64,000 nucleotides of DNA from Rhynchopus sp. YZ270_cl-10 (GCA_964035575.1 OZ037833.1:372001-436000); one strand, 5' to 3'; numbered from the stretch's first letter, positions 10,186 through 20,933 are shown. Notes: a model not told the origin generated them from the letters alone. A program made the numbers and translations.

Positions 10186-12445
10186 AAGTATTTTCATCAT
10201 ATGCAATCAATAAATTGATAGTATATGGTGAGGGATCAACAAAAATGGTCCCATCTTTCTTTTTATGTTGTGTGTTTTGCAAAACGTAGAAAAGAAAAGT
10301 AAAATGCTTCGTGCACAAGTTGAAACTTCAGTAGATTGGTTTCTGATATTAACCCTGTTTCAGTCCTAAGAATCATACAGTTGTATTCAAAAGGGTGGAC
10401 ATCTTCAGTGATTTCCCTTTAAATGGTGGGTGAATATCGTGAAACCGATGTTCGTGTGAACATTTGGTACCTTCTACTTCAGTTTTTTGTTTCGGGAATA
10501 CACAAAATACAAAAGTTTTTTTTTTCTTTTTTCTTATTCCTTTCTCTGTCCTTACTGGATGTAATGTCTGATCACCAGGAGGAAGAGTAACCTAAAGAGT
10601 CTTGGTCTTGATGGCTGCCGTGTATACGTAAAGTATTCCGTGCAATAATTGCTACCAATCCAAACAAATACCAACACATCCTGTCTGTGTATTAGATAGA
10701 AAACCTCAGCAAACACACAAGAAAGAGAAATAAAATAAAAGTAAAAAATAGAAAAGTGAAAAACATACTGAATTTTCTGGACTTAGTAGTTCGCCGTCCA
10801 AGCAATGATTAAAACCAGTTTAATCATCCATTGTCCATTGTATTGAAACACCTACACAAAGACTAGAGTAGTACAAAGAGATAGCAAAACGTGCATTGCA
10901 AACAATTTAATATGTGTCCTGGAGTCTTAGTCTCAAGGCTATTGTCCCTTTAAAAATGGGAAAGCTAAGATGCCCACCAAGACCAAATCGCTCCTGCGAG
11001 AAAAATACTCATCACTAGTGACATAGTACGCGTTGAGTACAACCATATAAACTGCGTCGTGGACATTACCATTGGTAAACCACGACCAAATTACTACTGC
11101 GATATACCTATTATCTTCGTTCTTTTTTTTTTCCAAAGTTTTGCGGTTTTTGTAGTAGGCCTACAGACTGCACAGCTTACCCAGGGTGTGGCAATGTAAT
11201 ACATTGGTCTGACGTCTCACTGAAAGGGTCAAGTACGAGGTCTAGTCCCTTCCAGTGGTGAAAAAGAGTTTTTTTTTCTTTTTATTTGGTTTGTTGAAAA
11301 AAAGTAAAAATAAAAGTGGTGTTTGTTTGTGGGAATTCTTTGAAATAGGACCTTTATCTAGATTCATTGGCTTCATGAACATATATAGCCTAGAATCGCT
11401 CGCTTATTTTTTTCAGAATGCACTGAGCTGCTTCTGGTAGTCTTTAACGTTGACACCATAAACGGACACATTTTTTTTATTGGGGTTTCGGTGTCGTCAA
11501 CCTACTTTAAATAACCTACTTGCTCTCCCTTGTTATTATATCATTTTTTTTTTGGTCTCTTTTTCTGCTGTTTTTTTTTTTTTTTTTTTAATTTTGATTT
11601 CTTTTTTGACTGTTTCAAAGAGGTAGGGAGGGGGTGGGGTGTAGTGCGAAGTTCACAGGACAGCTGTATTGTGTGCTTCGACTTTCTGTTAACTCCTTTG
11701 TAATTATGAGTAAACAAAGCATAGTGCAGCAGTAGAATATATCTATAAATATAAACTAGTTTGCACTATGTGTTTAGCTTTTTAGGGCTAATGTACTAGA
11801 GACCATTCCGCAACATACTCTAAGCGAGGCTCAGTTTTTCACAGCATGTCTGGAGGCACTTGTAAATAAAAAGTATTTTCATCATATGCAATCAATAAAT
11901 TGATAGTATATGGTGAGGGATCAACAAAAATGGTCCCATCTTTCTTTTTATGTTGTGTGTTTTGCAAAACGTAGAAAAGAAAAGTAAAATGCTTCGTGCA
12001 CAAGTTGAAACTTCAGTAGATTGGTTTCTGATATTAACCCTGTTTCAGTCCTAAGAATCATACAGTTGTATTCAAAAGGGTGGACATCTTCAGTGATTTC
12101 CCTTTAAATGGTGGGTGAATATCGTGAAACCGATGTTCGTGTGAACATTTGGTACCTTCTACTTCAGTTTTTTGTTTCGGGAATACACAAAATACAAAAG
12201 TTTTTTTTTTCTTTTTTCTTATTCCTTTCTCTGTCCTTACTGGATGTAATGTCTGATCACCAGGAGGAAGAGTAACCTAAAGAGTCTTGGTCTTGATGGC
12301 TGCCGTGTATACGTAAAGTATTCCGTGCAATAATTGCTACCAATCCAAACAAATACCAACACATCCTGTCTGTGTATTAGATAGAAAACCTCAGCAAACA
12401 CACAAGAAAGAGAAATAAAATAAAAGTAAAAAATAGAAAAGTGAA
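10186..12445. mobile_element. LTR-like element without coding content (575-bp direct repeats)
   Basis: Direct repeats at 10186-10760 and 11871-12445 are the same length and look identical wherever I compared them, so the duplication is recent. They enclose 1.1 kb with no reading frame. The outer flanks share TTTATA-like sequence, possibly a target duplication. The ends are not TG...CA and I see no primer-binding site, so a small non-autonomous LTR relic is only the leading guess; a simple segmental duplication is the alternative. Confidence 0.5.
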
Positions 12446-12542
12446 TTTATAAAAAAAAAAAAAAAAAAACGGCTGACCGAGTCAACGTCTGACTCGGTCA
12501 GACCGACCGAGTGACCGGGCCAAAATAGAACCCTGATTACAT

Positions 12543-13447
12543 CATACTTGGACCGCCCGAAATATATTTCGGGCATTTCGGGCGATTTCGGGCGAATTAG
12601 GGGCGGATTTCGGGCGATTTTGTGCGCCCGAATTCGCCCGAAAACGCCCGAATTCGCCCGAAATGCAGATTTCGGGCGAATTCGGGCGCTTTTTCCTTAG
12701 TGAAAACCGACTAGTAGGGTTCTACTCATTTTCGCAAAAAACTTTTTATATTTGGAAATATTTGATGTCAAATCTGTCAAAAGAAGCAAGAATCGAAAAC
12801 TTTTGTACACCTGAGTGCACTTTGGAGGCCACCACCAAATCACGGGTTTTCTGACTATCATTTGCTTATTCCCACCCAAAACACACTATGAACCGGATTT
12901 TCACTATTTTTTCGTATTGCAGGGTGAATTTTTGTGAATTTTCGGGTCACAGGGTGGTTCTGACCCATTCTCGGGGTGTTTCGGGCCTGGAGTTGCTCAG
13001 GAGATGCCCAAAAACGTGAAAAATCGCCTTTTTACGTTTTTAGTAGTATTTTAGTGTAAATTGTTAGGGAAATCGGTTTTATACGTGGCGGCTACCAGAG
13101 CTGCACTCATATAAGTTGGGTTCTACTAGGAGTTTTTGCTCAATTTTTCTTTCTTTGAACAAATTTTGTGCCAATCTTTCAAATAAAGCGTTATATTTTT
13201 ACACTGGTGGCATGCTTCCCAGCACACATAAGATACTGGTTGTGCGCCCGAATTCGCCCGAATCTGCCCGAAATCGCCCGAAATGTGCCCGAATTCGCCC
13301 GAAATGCGCCCGAATTCGCCCGAATTACGTATAAATTCCCTTTAAAACGCCCGAAATATATTTCGGGCACATTTCGGGCGCTCGGGATCCGCGCCCGAAA
13401 AATTCGCCCGAATTCGCCCGAAATATATTTCGGGCGGTCCAAGTATG
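12543..13447. mobile_element. Non-autonomous foldback transposon with CGCCCGAA palindrome arrays
   Basis: Inverted ends CATACTTGGACCGCCCGAAA at 12543 and ending at 13447 are flanked by TTACAT on both sides (12537-12542 and 13448-13453). Just inside each end lies an array of the 8-10 base word TTCGGGCG(AA) in both orientations (12555-12680 and 13243-13440), including the palindrome CGAAATATATTTCG. The middle is AT-rich and non-coding. It landed on the right-hand target duplication of the 9450-12535 element, so it is younger. Confidence 0.85.
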
Positions 13448-13897
13448 TTACATCAAGCACTAGTAAAAATTTCATTTTTTTTGGGGGGGGAAATGTACCC
13501 CCTGAGGCCCAAAAACCCAGAATCCTGGATAAAACCCTGGTCAGTCACACAAAAAAAAAATATTGGGCACTATTTTTGCAGATTTTTTTTTGTGCCGACA
13601 ATCACCCGATTTCACACAGAACACCTTTTTTCGACGGAGCTCTCGCCTTTTTGCTTTTTGACGGAGAAAAACATTTAAAGCAAAAAGCTGCATACTGCGC
13701 ACGACTACATAAACGGTGGAGAACATAAGGGGAGAGGAAAGGGAAAGATAGGCCATATAAACCAATGTGTTTGGTCACCATAAAAATAAATGAAGCTTGA
13801 AAAAAAAAATACACAGTCCTCTCGTGAACAGTGTTACCTCAATAAAATGTTATTTGTGCAAACTTGGCAATCCAATGTCAAATGATAGTTTTTTGTT

Positions 13898-13963
13898 AAA
13901 TTGTTTGGAGTAGTGTTAGTTGCCTCGGTTGTGTTGCCACAGTTTTTGTGCAAATCTCCACTG
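13898..13963 (+). repeat. Dispersed hairpin cassette, family C
   Basis: It carries TTGGAGTAGTGT, GTTGCCTCGGTTGTGTTGCC and CAAATCTCCACTG, matching copies at 36526, 48960, 57689 and 63266. GGAG and CTCC can pair. Confidence 0.75.
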
Positions 13964-14159
13964 TTTTTTTTTTTTTTGTGTTAGGGCAGAACAACTTTAT
14001 ATTTTGGTTCTCGTTTGCGCGCGCACCTTTTTTTGAGATTTGGGGAAAAAATAAGTTTTTGGAGAATAAGTTTTGACCAGTACAAGGGGGACGGGGTACT
14101 GTAGAGTACAAGGGGATGACGACCGTAAGACAGGTAAGCTCAAGAAGTTTGGCTGCCTT

Positions 14160-14475
14160 TACCCATTTGGGTATGGGTTCATATTTTGTGAAAATTTTAG
14201 TCACTGAAATTGTGTCCATTTTTCTGTATATCCCCCACCACAGAACGGGCGGATTCCGGAAATGCAAATGCCGGTGTTTTCGGGCATTTTCATGTTTTCA
14301 GCATCAGGGTGAGAAAATCTGGGTTGTGGTATTTACTTGGCCCTCTTTACATGGATTTTGACCAAAACCAAGAACTTGTCCATTTCGGCAAATTGACCCC
14401 ATCACACAACGGACGGATTCCGAAAATGCAAATGCCGGTGTTTTCGAGCACTTTCATGTTTTCAGCATCCGGACG
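14160..14475 (+). repeat. Internal imperfect tandem repeat (two units of about 160 bp)
   Basis: Both units contain CGGATTCC(G/A)(G/A)AAATGCAAATGCCG followed by TTTCATGTTTTCAGCATC. The first unit begins TATGGGTTCATATTTTGTGA, which also recurs at 51880 in another element. Confidence 0.6.
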
Positions 14476-14672
14476 GGGCCGGGCCAGGGGACTACTGAGT
14501 TAGGTATGCCCTGTGTGACCCTTTTAGAGATGGGCCCCGAAAAAGCATGTGCAAAACTGTACCGAAGAAAAGTCGTGAAAATTTAATCCCTGTAACCAAC
14601 CCAACCCAGCGTAGTCCCTGATATTTCCAAAAAAATAAAAAAGCTAGTGCCATGCACTACCACTTTTTTGCA

Positions 14673-15369
14673 CAGGGTTTCCGCCAAGGGGGACCGGGGG
14701 GGACCATGGACCCCCCCAATATTTTTCCCAGAAAAATCCGGATTTTTACAGGGGTTTGGGGGGGACCATGGTCCCCCCCAAGAAAAATGGGGTTTTGGAG
14801 GTTGTAGATGATCCCCCGTGGTCATGCGACCCCACCGTGCAGAGCATTTGGCTCACTGTGCCAGAAGAAGTGGAAGAAAAAGGGGGTGGTGCAATCTTTT
14901 TAAAAAAGGGTAAAAGTAGCGTACCGTGCGCCTGCGGCGCTGTGTTGCTAGCTATGTGATATTGATATACTTCCATCGATACTTCCGTGCATTGCCCCTT
15001 TTTCTAAGGAGGCTTCGGTGCAAGGGACGGGTAGTTATTACATGTTCCCACTGCAGCACTGTAATGACTGTAGCACCATACAATAGAAAAAGCAAACACC
15101 ATCCCCTTCCACTCTCACAGGACCCCTTACCTTGTTAAGCTTCCACCCCCGACCTCCAAACAAGCCACCTCTACCAGACACACAGCTGTGAAGCTTGACA
15201 TGGCTGCTATCAAACCTGGTGCACCCTTCGCCTCTCCACTCTGTGGCCTGCAGGGAGGCGCGCGCGAAGCGCGCGACGACCGCTTTTGCGGGGGGAAAAT
15301 TTTTTTTTGGGGGGTCTTTTTGATGGTCCCCCCCAATTCCTGAAACCCCAAATCCTGGCGGAAACCCTG
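14673..15369. mobile_element. Non-autonomous element with CAGGGTTTCCGCC ends and 5-bp TSD
   Basis: CAGGGTTTCCGCCAAGG at 14673 and its reverse complement ending at 15369 are flanked by TTGCA on both sides (14668-14672 and 15370-15374). The next internal block GGGGGGACCAT is also inverted between the ends. Terminus, G-rich internal block, 5-bp TSD and the subterminal GTGACCCCACCG module are shared with the 7392-13540 element, so the two belong to one group. No reading frame of its own. Confidence 0.8.
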
Positions 15370-15402
15370 TTGCAAATAAAAAAAAATAATAAAAACGCTA
15401 GG

Positions 15403-15815
15403 TTCAAAACTCGGTCGAGCCCGGCCCAGCTCAAGTTCGGGGCCCCGGCGGAATGTGAGAATCGGGTATCCACCTGCGGAGTTCAACTTCATTGATATTT
15501 GCACCAGACACGAATTATCAGTAACCTCGGTACATGTACAAAAAGAAACGGTGGTCATAGCATCAAGGTTCCTGGCGAAGCCAGGGTACGCAATAATTCA
15601 AAAAACTGCGCTTAAAATTGTACATTTTTTACAACCATACGATGTCATGGGAAGGTGGGTTGCAAATTTGCGCCGCAGGCGCACGGTACGCTACTTTTAT
15701 TATTTCGCCATGCTGCATGTTTCCTTTTCCTTCGGCGTTTGATCAATTGAGTCGCTCTTTGGCTGTGACGGGGTCACTTTGTTCATGAGGCCAGTTCTGG
15801 TCACTCTCAGAGGCT
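15403..15815 (+). repeat. Dispersed transposon-borne module, copy 2
   Basis: It parallels 9560-10135 in order (ACTCGGTCGAGCCCGG, GGCGGAATGTGAGAAT, GCGCCGCAGGCGCACGGTAC, ATTTCGCCATGCTGCATG, GGTCACTCTCAGAGGCT) with several internal deletions. Confidence 0.8.
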
Positions 15816-16025
15816 TATGTCTCTGCGTGTCTGGCAAGTGTAAAGTTTCTGAAAAAAGAAAAAAAAAAGTGGTAGTGCCCGGCACTAGCAAGAAAATTTT
15901 CAAAATTAAATAGGTAGTGCCGATGCACTAGCAGTTTGGGCAAGCTAGACTACACTGACCCAACCCCTCAGGCCTGCCAACCCCTCATTGTTCCTGAAAC
16001 TACTTCGTCAAAAAAAACTTTAGCG

Positions 16026-16097
16026 TGTAGCCACCCCATAGTGGGGCACACTCTAGGGTGGCTACACACCAATACAACCAAGTTTTCAAAAAACTTA
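16026..16097 (-). repeat. Dispersed hairpin cassette, family A (only reversed copy)
   Basis: The reverse complement reads AACTTGGTTGTATTGGTGTG then TAGCCACCCTAGAGTGTG, as in the copies at 28782 and 61261. The copy lies within the PIF/Harbinger-like element, which may explain its reversed orientation. Confidence 0.65.
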
Positions 16098-16329
16098 TAT
16101 TCAGTGAAAGAACTTATTATTTGCGCACGCGCGCACGATTTTGGGATCCCCAAATAACGAGAACCAAAATAAAAAGTTGTTCTGCCCTTATGCTTAGTCA
16201 CCATTTAATGTGTTGCATTGTAGCATGGATTTAACCATCCAAATCCATAAAAAAAAACATTCCCCATTTCTTCTAGAGTATACACCTATTTCAAAACATA
16301 CCCCCCCCTTACCCCTCAGTACTAAGTAC

Positions 16330-16735
16330 ACGGTGGACTCTTTCTGGAAAAGGGCAACTTAAAAAGAGGGCCAACGAGGGGGAATCCCGACTCCCCCTAG
16401 CGCAGTGCTGTAAGAATACGTATAAGAATACGTAAGAATACGTATTCTGATACGTATTCTTACGAAGAATACGTATTCTTACAGCGCTGCCCTAGCGGGG
16501 AGTGCCAAAACTCCAGCTCGACTCCCCCTTTCACTCCAGAAAGGGGGGAGTTGATACTTAGGGGGTATCTTAAGCTGTCAATAAACGTGAAGTAGGCAAT
16601 AAACTGAGAAACTCCCCCTAAGGTCAAAAAAACCACACCATAGGACCAATAGGACCCCAAACATCCCGGGTTGACACTACCCCCTTTTTGGAACTCCGGA
16701 ATATAGTTGCCCTTTTCCAGAAAGAGTCCACCCGT
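16330..16735. mobile_element. 406-bp MITE with 4-bp TSD and central AATACGTATT palindrome array
   Basis: ACGGTGGACTCTTTCTGGAA at 16330 is inverted at the right end (with one extra G), and pairing continues through AAAAGGGCAACT. The flanks are GTAC at 16326-16329 and 16736-16739. The centre (about 16410-16485) is a self-complementary run of TAAGAATACGTATTCTTA words. No reading frame. Confidence 0.85.
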
Positions 16736-17044
16736 GTACTCCCCATAATATCCCCTTTTGAAAGAGAAGTTTAGCAAGATGAACCCAGTTGTGCAATCTT
16801 CACCCCTCTTTTTTTTAACGACCTTTTTTATCTGATTTTTTTTCATAAACTCCTGCCATTTGCATTTTCTACGTTGTTTTTTTCAACTCCAAAAACAAAA
16901 AAAATAAAAAAGGCTTAGAAAAATGAATCTCAGCCCTCTCTCTTTCTTTGTCATCTTTATCACAAAAAAAATCGTTAAAAAACGTGCTAAAAACGCATCT
17001 CTCAGTCGAAGCTCATGTATGTGAGGAAAAAAATATTTATTTCT
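16736..17044. other. Gene-free stretch left of the Cys-rich membrane protein
   Basis: AT-rich 3' flank of the gene at 17875-17045; nothing further seen. Confidence 0.4.
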
Positions 17045-17875
17045 CTACCATATCGCACCGCCTCTTCCTGCGTTTCCCATGTTGGGTTGCTGTTGGATGG
17101 GGCCGTCGTCGTAAGCTCCCATGTCGTCGTCTGGCTGCGCACCCATCTCCGTGAGGTAGTCCACACGCCCTGTGCTGTATGGGTCGTCGAAGCGGGGAGG
17201 TGACTGCTTCGGCCGCACCACTGCAGTGTAATACCCAAAGCAGATGCAGGCCCCTATGCAGCACAACGCTGCCAGCACCACAAACACAATCTCAAAAATG
17301 TACTTTGTGTCGAGCTTCTCCTCCCAACAGGCCTGCGAGGCTTCGTGCCATTCGCAGTCGCTGTCGTCATCACACTCCGGCTTCGTATAAGACTCACAGC
17401 TCGAATCCGCTTCACCAATTTGCCCGCAAATTGCTGTCGCATCGCACGTCGTGATAACGGTGCCGGGGAGGAGAAAGGAGGTACCGTACATATAGGAGCA
17501 GAGATACGGCTGGTCCACTCTGAGGCACCTGATGTACGCATCGCATGTGTCATGGTTGAAGCGGCTGTAGGCGCGGGAAGCAGAGAGCTGTTGGCAGACC
17601 GTCGCATCCTCTGCGCAGCCGCTGTACAGATCGCACTGCTCCTTGCCCTCGAAGCAGGCCATCATCCCGGTGCCGCATTTCATGCGTTCGAGAGCAGCCA
17701 CCTCAGAGGCCTCGACCCACGCAGGGTTCGTCACCATCTGTCCATTAACAGGAATCGTGCTGAACGTGCTTTGGCATAACGCAAATTCGGCAAGGCAAGG
17801 GGCAACAGTAGGCGGCTGTGCATCAAGGAGGAGCACGTCCTGAAGGATGAGCAAGGCTGGGATGAAAAATCGCAT
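17045..17875 (-). CDS. Type I membrane protein with Cys-rich ectodomain
   Basis: 276 residues, one exon. The ATG at 17875 follows a pyrimidine tract and TCCTCAG by about 27 bases. Residues 1-19 are a signal peptide (FFIPALLILQDVLLLDA). The ectodomain holds about 17 cysteines up to CEWHEASQACWEE. One membrane helix follows (about residues 192-216, IFEIVFVVLAALCCIGACIC), then a cytosolic tail of about 60 residues rich in Pro, Asp, Gly and Gln with a YLTEM motif. No known domain. I infer a surface or endomembrane protein. Confidence 0.8.
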   Translation of the reverse strand: MRFFIPALLILQDVLLLDAQPPTVAPCLAEFALCQSTFSTIPVNGQMVTNPAWVEASEVAALERMKCGTGMMACFEGKEQCDLYSGCAEDATVCQQLSASRAYSRFNHDTCDAYIRCLRVDQPYLCSYMYGTSFLLPGTVITTCDATAICGQIGEADSSCESYTKPECDDDSDCEWHEASQACWEEKLDTKYIFEIVFVVLAALCCIGACICFGYYTAVVRPKQSPPRFDDPYSTGRVDYLTEMGAQPDDDMGAYDDGPIQQQPNMGNAGRGGAIW

Positions 17876-17925
17876 AATGAAAAAAGAAAAAAATATATAT
17901 CCTGAGGATAGATGATGGGGGGGGG

Positions 17926-18015
17926 TTAAAAGTAGGTAGTGAGGTGGGGGTTTGAATGGGGTTTATGATTGCGTTGCTTCCAGGCTTGTGGCAGCCAAGC
18001 GTTCATAGCGACGTT

Positions 18016-18047
<32 letters not shown>

Positions 18048-18327
18048 GCCTAGACAAGCAGAATTGTCTCTGCAGACGCATGTAGATCTCTGTCTTCTGC
18101 GGGAATGTGCCAGCATAACTCCCCACCCAGAGGCGGCCCTCTGCAGCACAGAATGTGTCGTGTCTGTTCGTCGACAGCGCCATACACACGGTCAGCTGCT
18201 CCCGGGTTACACGGTCGCAGTCTCCTTGGTACAGCATAACCGGCTCACTCACAACTCGCGTTGTACTCAGAAAGGCTGTGCAGTGAGGCAGTCTGGAGAC
18301 ACACCGTGGGGGGATTGGAGATAGCAT
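17926..18327 (-). CDS. Small Cys-containing hypothetical protein or exon
   Basis: The frame of 133 codons has sensible composition with spaced cysteines (CVSRLPHC, GDCDRV, TVCMALS, DTFCAAEG, RQFCLSR). The ATG at 18327 follows CTCTAAG directly, a possible acceptor; an alternative is that the frame is an exon beginning after CTCCAG near 18302. The last 15 codons run into the pyrimidine-rich leader of the next gene, so the true end is uncertain. No signal peptide is visible at this start, so a missing first exon is plausible. Function unknown. Confidence 0.45.
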
Positions 18328-19091
18328 TTCTTAGAGGGAAAATGTGGTGTTTTAGAGGGTGTGATGTGAGTAGCCTTTTTTTTTACTGATTACCTTATAC
18401 GCACGCAAGAACGAACAAAAAAATAAATAATCAAATCAAACAAACCGGTAAAGAAAAAGACAACCTCGCCCAACATGAGGCCAGCCTCCCTTACGAACAC
18501 AGCACAAAAAAGCTATACGAAAATACACACGTTTTTTTTTTCTTTTTTCTTGTTGTTGGGATATTCTGTGAGGGTTGCAACAGCAATGGTGCCAGTTTGT
18601 GTGTCACGATACAAATTGCATCACAACTTCCCTAAGACACCATGCAGCAACCCCCTTCTCTCCCGGTCAGATGTTTCTGAAACCACGTAGAATACAGCAC
18701 ACGAAGTACACCTGCGCCCATACCCCCACAAACAACTTTCCTCCGCTCACACGGCGGACGCATTTTTTTTATTTTTTATTTTTTATTTTTTGCTTTTGTA
18801 AAACGGATAGCATCCATTTTTACAAGGAAAAAAAAACGCAAACTTTTTTTGTGTCCACATCAGACACCTGTTTAGCCCCACAGTTGAATACTTGGTTCAA
18901 TAATGTAGACACCCGAGGATGAGCTCCACTAAACGGGTTTTCTTCTTCTCTTCTTTTCAACCCGGTTCATTTCTCGCATTTTTTTCTTCCAAAAGAAGCA
19001 ACTAATTCATTAACACACACAAAGAGAAAACACACAAAAGACGTTCAAAACAAAACAAAACAAAAAGCGAGTTTTAAATTAAAAGAAAAAC
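18328..19091. other. Gene-free region, with a partial hairpin cassette
   Basis: AT-rich spacer between the M28 peptidase stop and the small Cys-containing frame. At 18892-18936 lies a partial family A cassette (GTAGACACCCGAGGATGAGC then TCCACTA). Confidence 0.5.
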
Positions 19092-20705
19092 TCAGTACTC
19101 ATCCTCCTCCACCTCGTCCTCTTCCTTCGCATCGCAGCTCATGGTGAACCCCTTCTTGTTCTTCGCAATGTTCTTTCTGTACAGCTTCAGCTGGTCCTCT
19201 GCGGAGTGCTGGGGGCGTGCTGGCATTGCGGTTTCAACGCTCAGCAACTGGTTGAACACCTTGTAGAGTGCGCCGGCACACTCCGTGAGACAGTTCTGGT
19301 CCACGTTGGCAACGGTGTCGCACGGTGCGTGGTAGCAGGGGTCCAACGGGGTGTTCGCGAGCCCACCGTGCTTCTCCCTCAACTCCTCGGACTTCAGCGA
19401 CCCTGCTCCTGTTGCAATCCCGCTTGACGGAACGTCTGCCATGATGAATGGGAAGAAGTCGGACCCACCGGTCATGGCAGACTTCTCGTAGCTGTGTCCC
19501 GACTCAATCCATGCCTGCTCGAACATCTTCATGAGCGCGACGGAGCCGCTCTTTGCCTCCTCGGGTGCGGTCTCCCCGTCGTAGACCATTCTGACGTAGT
19601 TCGGCCCTGCCTCCATGTCAAAGTTGAGGTAGGCCACGATGCGCTTGATCTCGTCGGGGTACTGCACCTGCAGGTCGTTCACGTAGAAGTTCGACCCCAT
19701 CAGACCGATCTCCTCCGCGCCCCACCATGCGAACCGCACCGCACGGTCCTCCGTGGCAGCCTTCTTGCCCCACTTCTTCAGCGCGGCGATTTTCGACTTT
19801 GCGTATTGGATTGCAAGCTCAAGGTTCAAACTGCTGCCAGACCCGTTGTCGTTGATTCCTGGACCCTCAGGGACAGAGTCAAGGTGCGACCCCACCATGA
19901 CAACCTCATCAAGGTTCCCGGTACGCGACTGTGCGATGACGTTGTAGGTGTGCTCCAGGTCGATCTTTGCGTTTGCAACGAGGCGTGCGCTGAGGGGGTT
20001 TTTGCTCTGCACGATAAGTCCTCGGACGGCGGCGGTGATGGAGATGGTAGGGATATGGGGGAAGGTGTAGTGCCCCTCCTCCGTCCACCTCACACCGTCG
20101 AACACACGCCCGCCAGGGAGGGAGGTGGAGCCGTCCTTTCCTGACACAAACACCGCTGTTGCCCCTGCAGCCTGCGCGAGAGTCACCAAGGTAAGGTAAT
20201 CGCACGAAGATGTGAGGGTAACAAGCGCGATGTCTCCCATCGGGAAGTTCGAGAAGCCCGCTGCAGTGCAGGGGTCTTCCACAAAGCGGACCGCACCGTT
20301 GACCTCGATCTCTCCACCGGTGTTTCCTCCGTAGCGAAGACCTGAGTAGTCACATGCTGTCTCGTAGTGTTGCCATCCTGTGCGAATGTTGCAGCGGACA
20401 AGAGAGACGTTAGGTGATGCGCCCAGGAGGGTGAGGACCGGTGGTGCCACCTCAGTGGCGACAGGGACAATGAAGTGCTGGGTCACAACGTCGAGCACGT
20501 CGGAGTACTCCGCAAGCTGCTTCATGACGTACGCCGCGCTGTCGTTGTACCCCTTGGCAATGCTCCTGCTCCCGGAGTTCACCTTCGCGATGTTTTCGAA
20601 CGACGTAAGCGTCTGCATCATCCCGGCCAGCTCCGGTGGGTTCACTGTTGTGTTCACTGCCACTGCAGCTGCCACGAAGGCGGAATACACCACGGTGCGA
20701 ATCAT
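19092..20705 (-). CDS. Secreted M28-family zinc peptidase
   Basis: 537 residues. I start at the ATG at 20705 because CCCTCCCCGCAG ends 16 bases upstream, which rules out the longer frame from 20762. Residues 1-17 are a signal peptide (IRTVVYSAFVAAAVA). A PA-like insert (about 140-245) precedes the catalytic part. The M28 zinc ligands can be placed: His274 in SHLDS, Asp286 in GINDNGSG, catalytic Glu331 and Glu332 in WWGAEEIG, Asp363 in NFDMEAG, and His459 in CYHAPCDT. The family comprises aminopeptidases and related exopeptidases. The C-terminus is acidic (KEEDEVEEDEY) with no membrane anchor, so a secreted or lysosomal-type enzyme is likely. Its substrate is unknown. Confidence 0.93.
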   Translation of the reverse strand: MIRTVVYSAFVAAAVAVNTTVNPPELAGMMQTLTSFENIAKVNSGSRSIAKGYNDSAAYVMKQLAEYSDVLDVVTQHFIVPVATEVAPPVLTLLGASPNVSLVRCNIRTGWQHYETACDYSGLRYGGNTGGEIEVNGAVRFVEDPCTAAGFSNFPMGDIALVTLTSSCDYLTLVTLAQAAGATAVFVSGKDGSTSLPGGRVFDGVRWTEEGHYTFPHIPTISITAAVRGLIVQSKNPLSARLVANAKIDLEHTYNVIAQSRTGNLDEVVMVGSHLDSVPEGPGINDNGSGSSLNLELAIQYAKSKIAALKKWGKKAATEDRAVRFAWWGAEEIGLMGSNFYVNDLQVQYPDEIKRIVAYLNFDMEAGPNYVRMVYDGETAPEEAKSGSVALMKMFEQAWIESGHSYEKSAMTGGSDFFPFIMADVPSSGIATGAGSLKSEELREKHGGLANTPLDPCYHAPCDTVANVDQNCLTECAGALYKVFNQLLSVETAMPARPQHSAEDQLKLYRKNIAKNKKGFTMSCDAKEEDEVEEDEY

Positions 20706-20721
20706 TGTTGCTTTGATGTGC

Positions 20722-20750
20722 CTGCGGGGAGGGATGGGAGTGGGTTGGAT
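20722..20750 (-). promoter_or_regulatory. Probable trans-splice acceptor of the M28 gene
   Basis: On the minus strand a C/T-rich run (CCCACTCCCATCCCTCCCCG) ends in CAG at 20724-20722, and the ATG follows 16 bases on. A 5' UTR intron acceptor would look the same. Confidence 0.6.
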
Positions 20751-20933
20751 CGGGTACGCCACAAGGCATTAATTCAGGAACGTCGAAAACGACGGGAAAT
20801 ATATCTGTTCCCGAAACGAAACGACAAAAAAAATTATACAGTTACCCTAAGAAAAAATCGGAAGAGACAACCCCACAAGAAAAGAGAAAAGGGACGGGGG
20901 TGGGGGAAAAGAAACGTTGACACATAAAGTGAA

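Larger units (their letters stand above)
9450..12535. mobile_element. Nested DNA transposon with CAGGGTTCTAT ends and 6-bp TSD
   Basis: CAGGGTTCTAT at 9450 and its reverse complement ending at 12535 are flanked by ATTACA at 9444-9449 and 12536-12541. Both ends also carry inverted blocks rich in GACTCGGTCAG (9490-9520 and 12470-12515). No intact reading frame is present. It lies inside the 7392-13540 element and itself contains a dispersed module and the 575-bp direct-repeat pair. The terminus resembles hAT-type elements; a 6-bp TSD is shorter than the classical 8. Confidence 0.75.
7392..13540. mobile_element. DNA transposon with CCAGGGTTTTATCCAGG inverted ends and 5-bp TSD (host of nested insertions)
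   Basis: The left end at 7392 and the right end at 13540 carry the same 17-base inverted repeat CCAGGGTTTTATCCAGG, followed further in by CTCAGGGGGTACATT-like sequence on both sides. The flanks are TCAGT at 7387-7391 and TCAGT at 13541-13545, a perfectly abutting 5-bp target duplication. The 6.1 kb span is inflated by nested elements (9450-12535 and 12543-13447). What remains holds coding remnants and a 249-bp tandem repeat, and no intact transposase. CAGGG termini with 5-bp TSDs would fit a hAT-related group; this assignment is inference. Confidence 0.75.
13984..16187. mobile_element. PIF/Harbinger-type non-autonomous element with nested insertion
   Basis: The left end GGGCAGAACAACTTTATATT and its reverse complement at the right (ending at 16187) are flanked by TTA at 13981-13983 and 16188-16190. 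A TTA target and GGG termini are characteristic of PIF/Harbinger. The inverted repeat extends about 50 bases with differences (...TTTTGGTTCTCGTT, GCGCGCGCAC). There is no transposase. It contains the 14673-15369 element and copy 2 of the dispersed module. Confidence 0.75.

Noticed and set aside
16460-16846. A 128-codon minus-strand frame over the 406-bp MITE
   Set aside because: It starts in flanking AT-rich DNA and ends inside the element; the MITE boundaries are defined by inverted ends and TSD.
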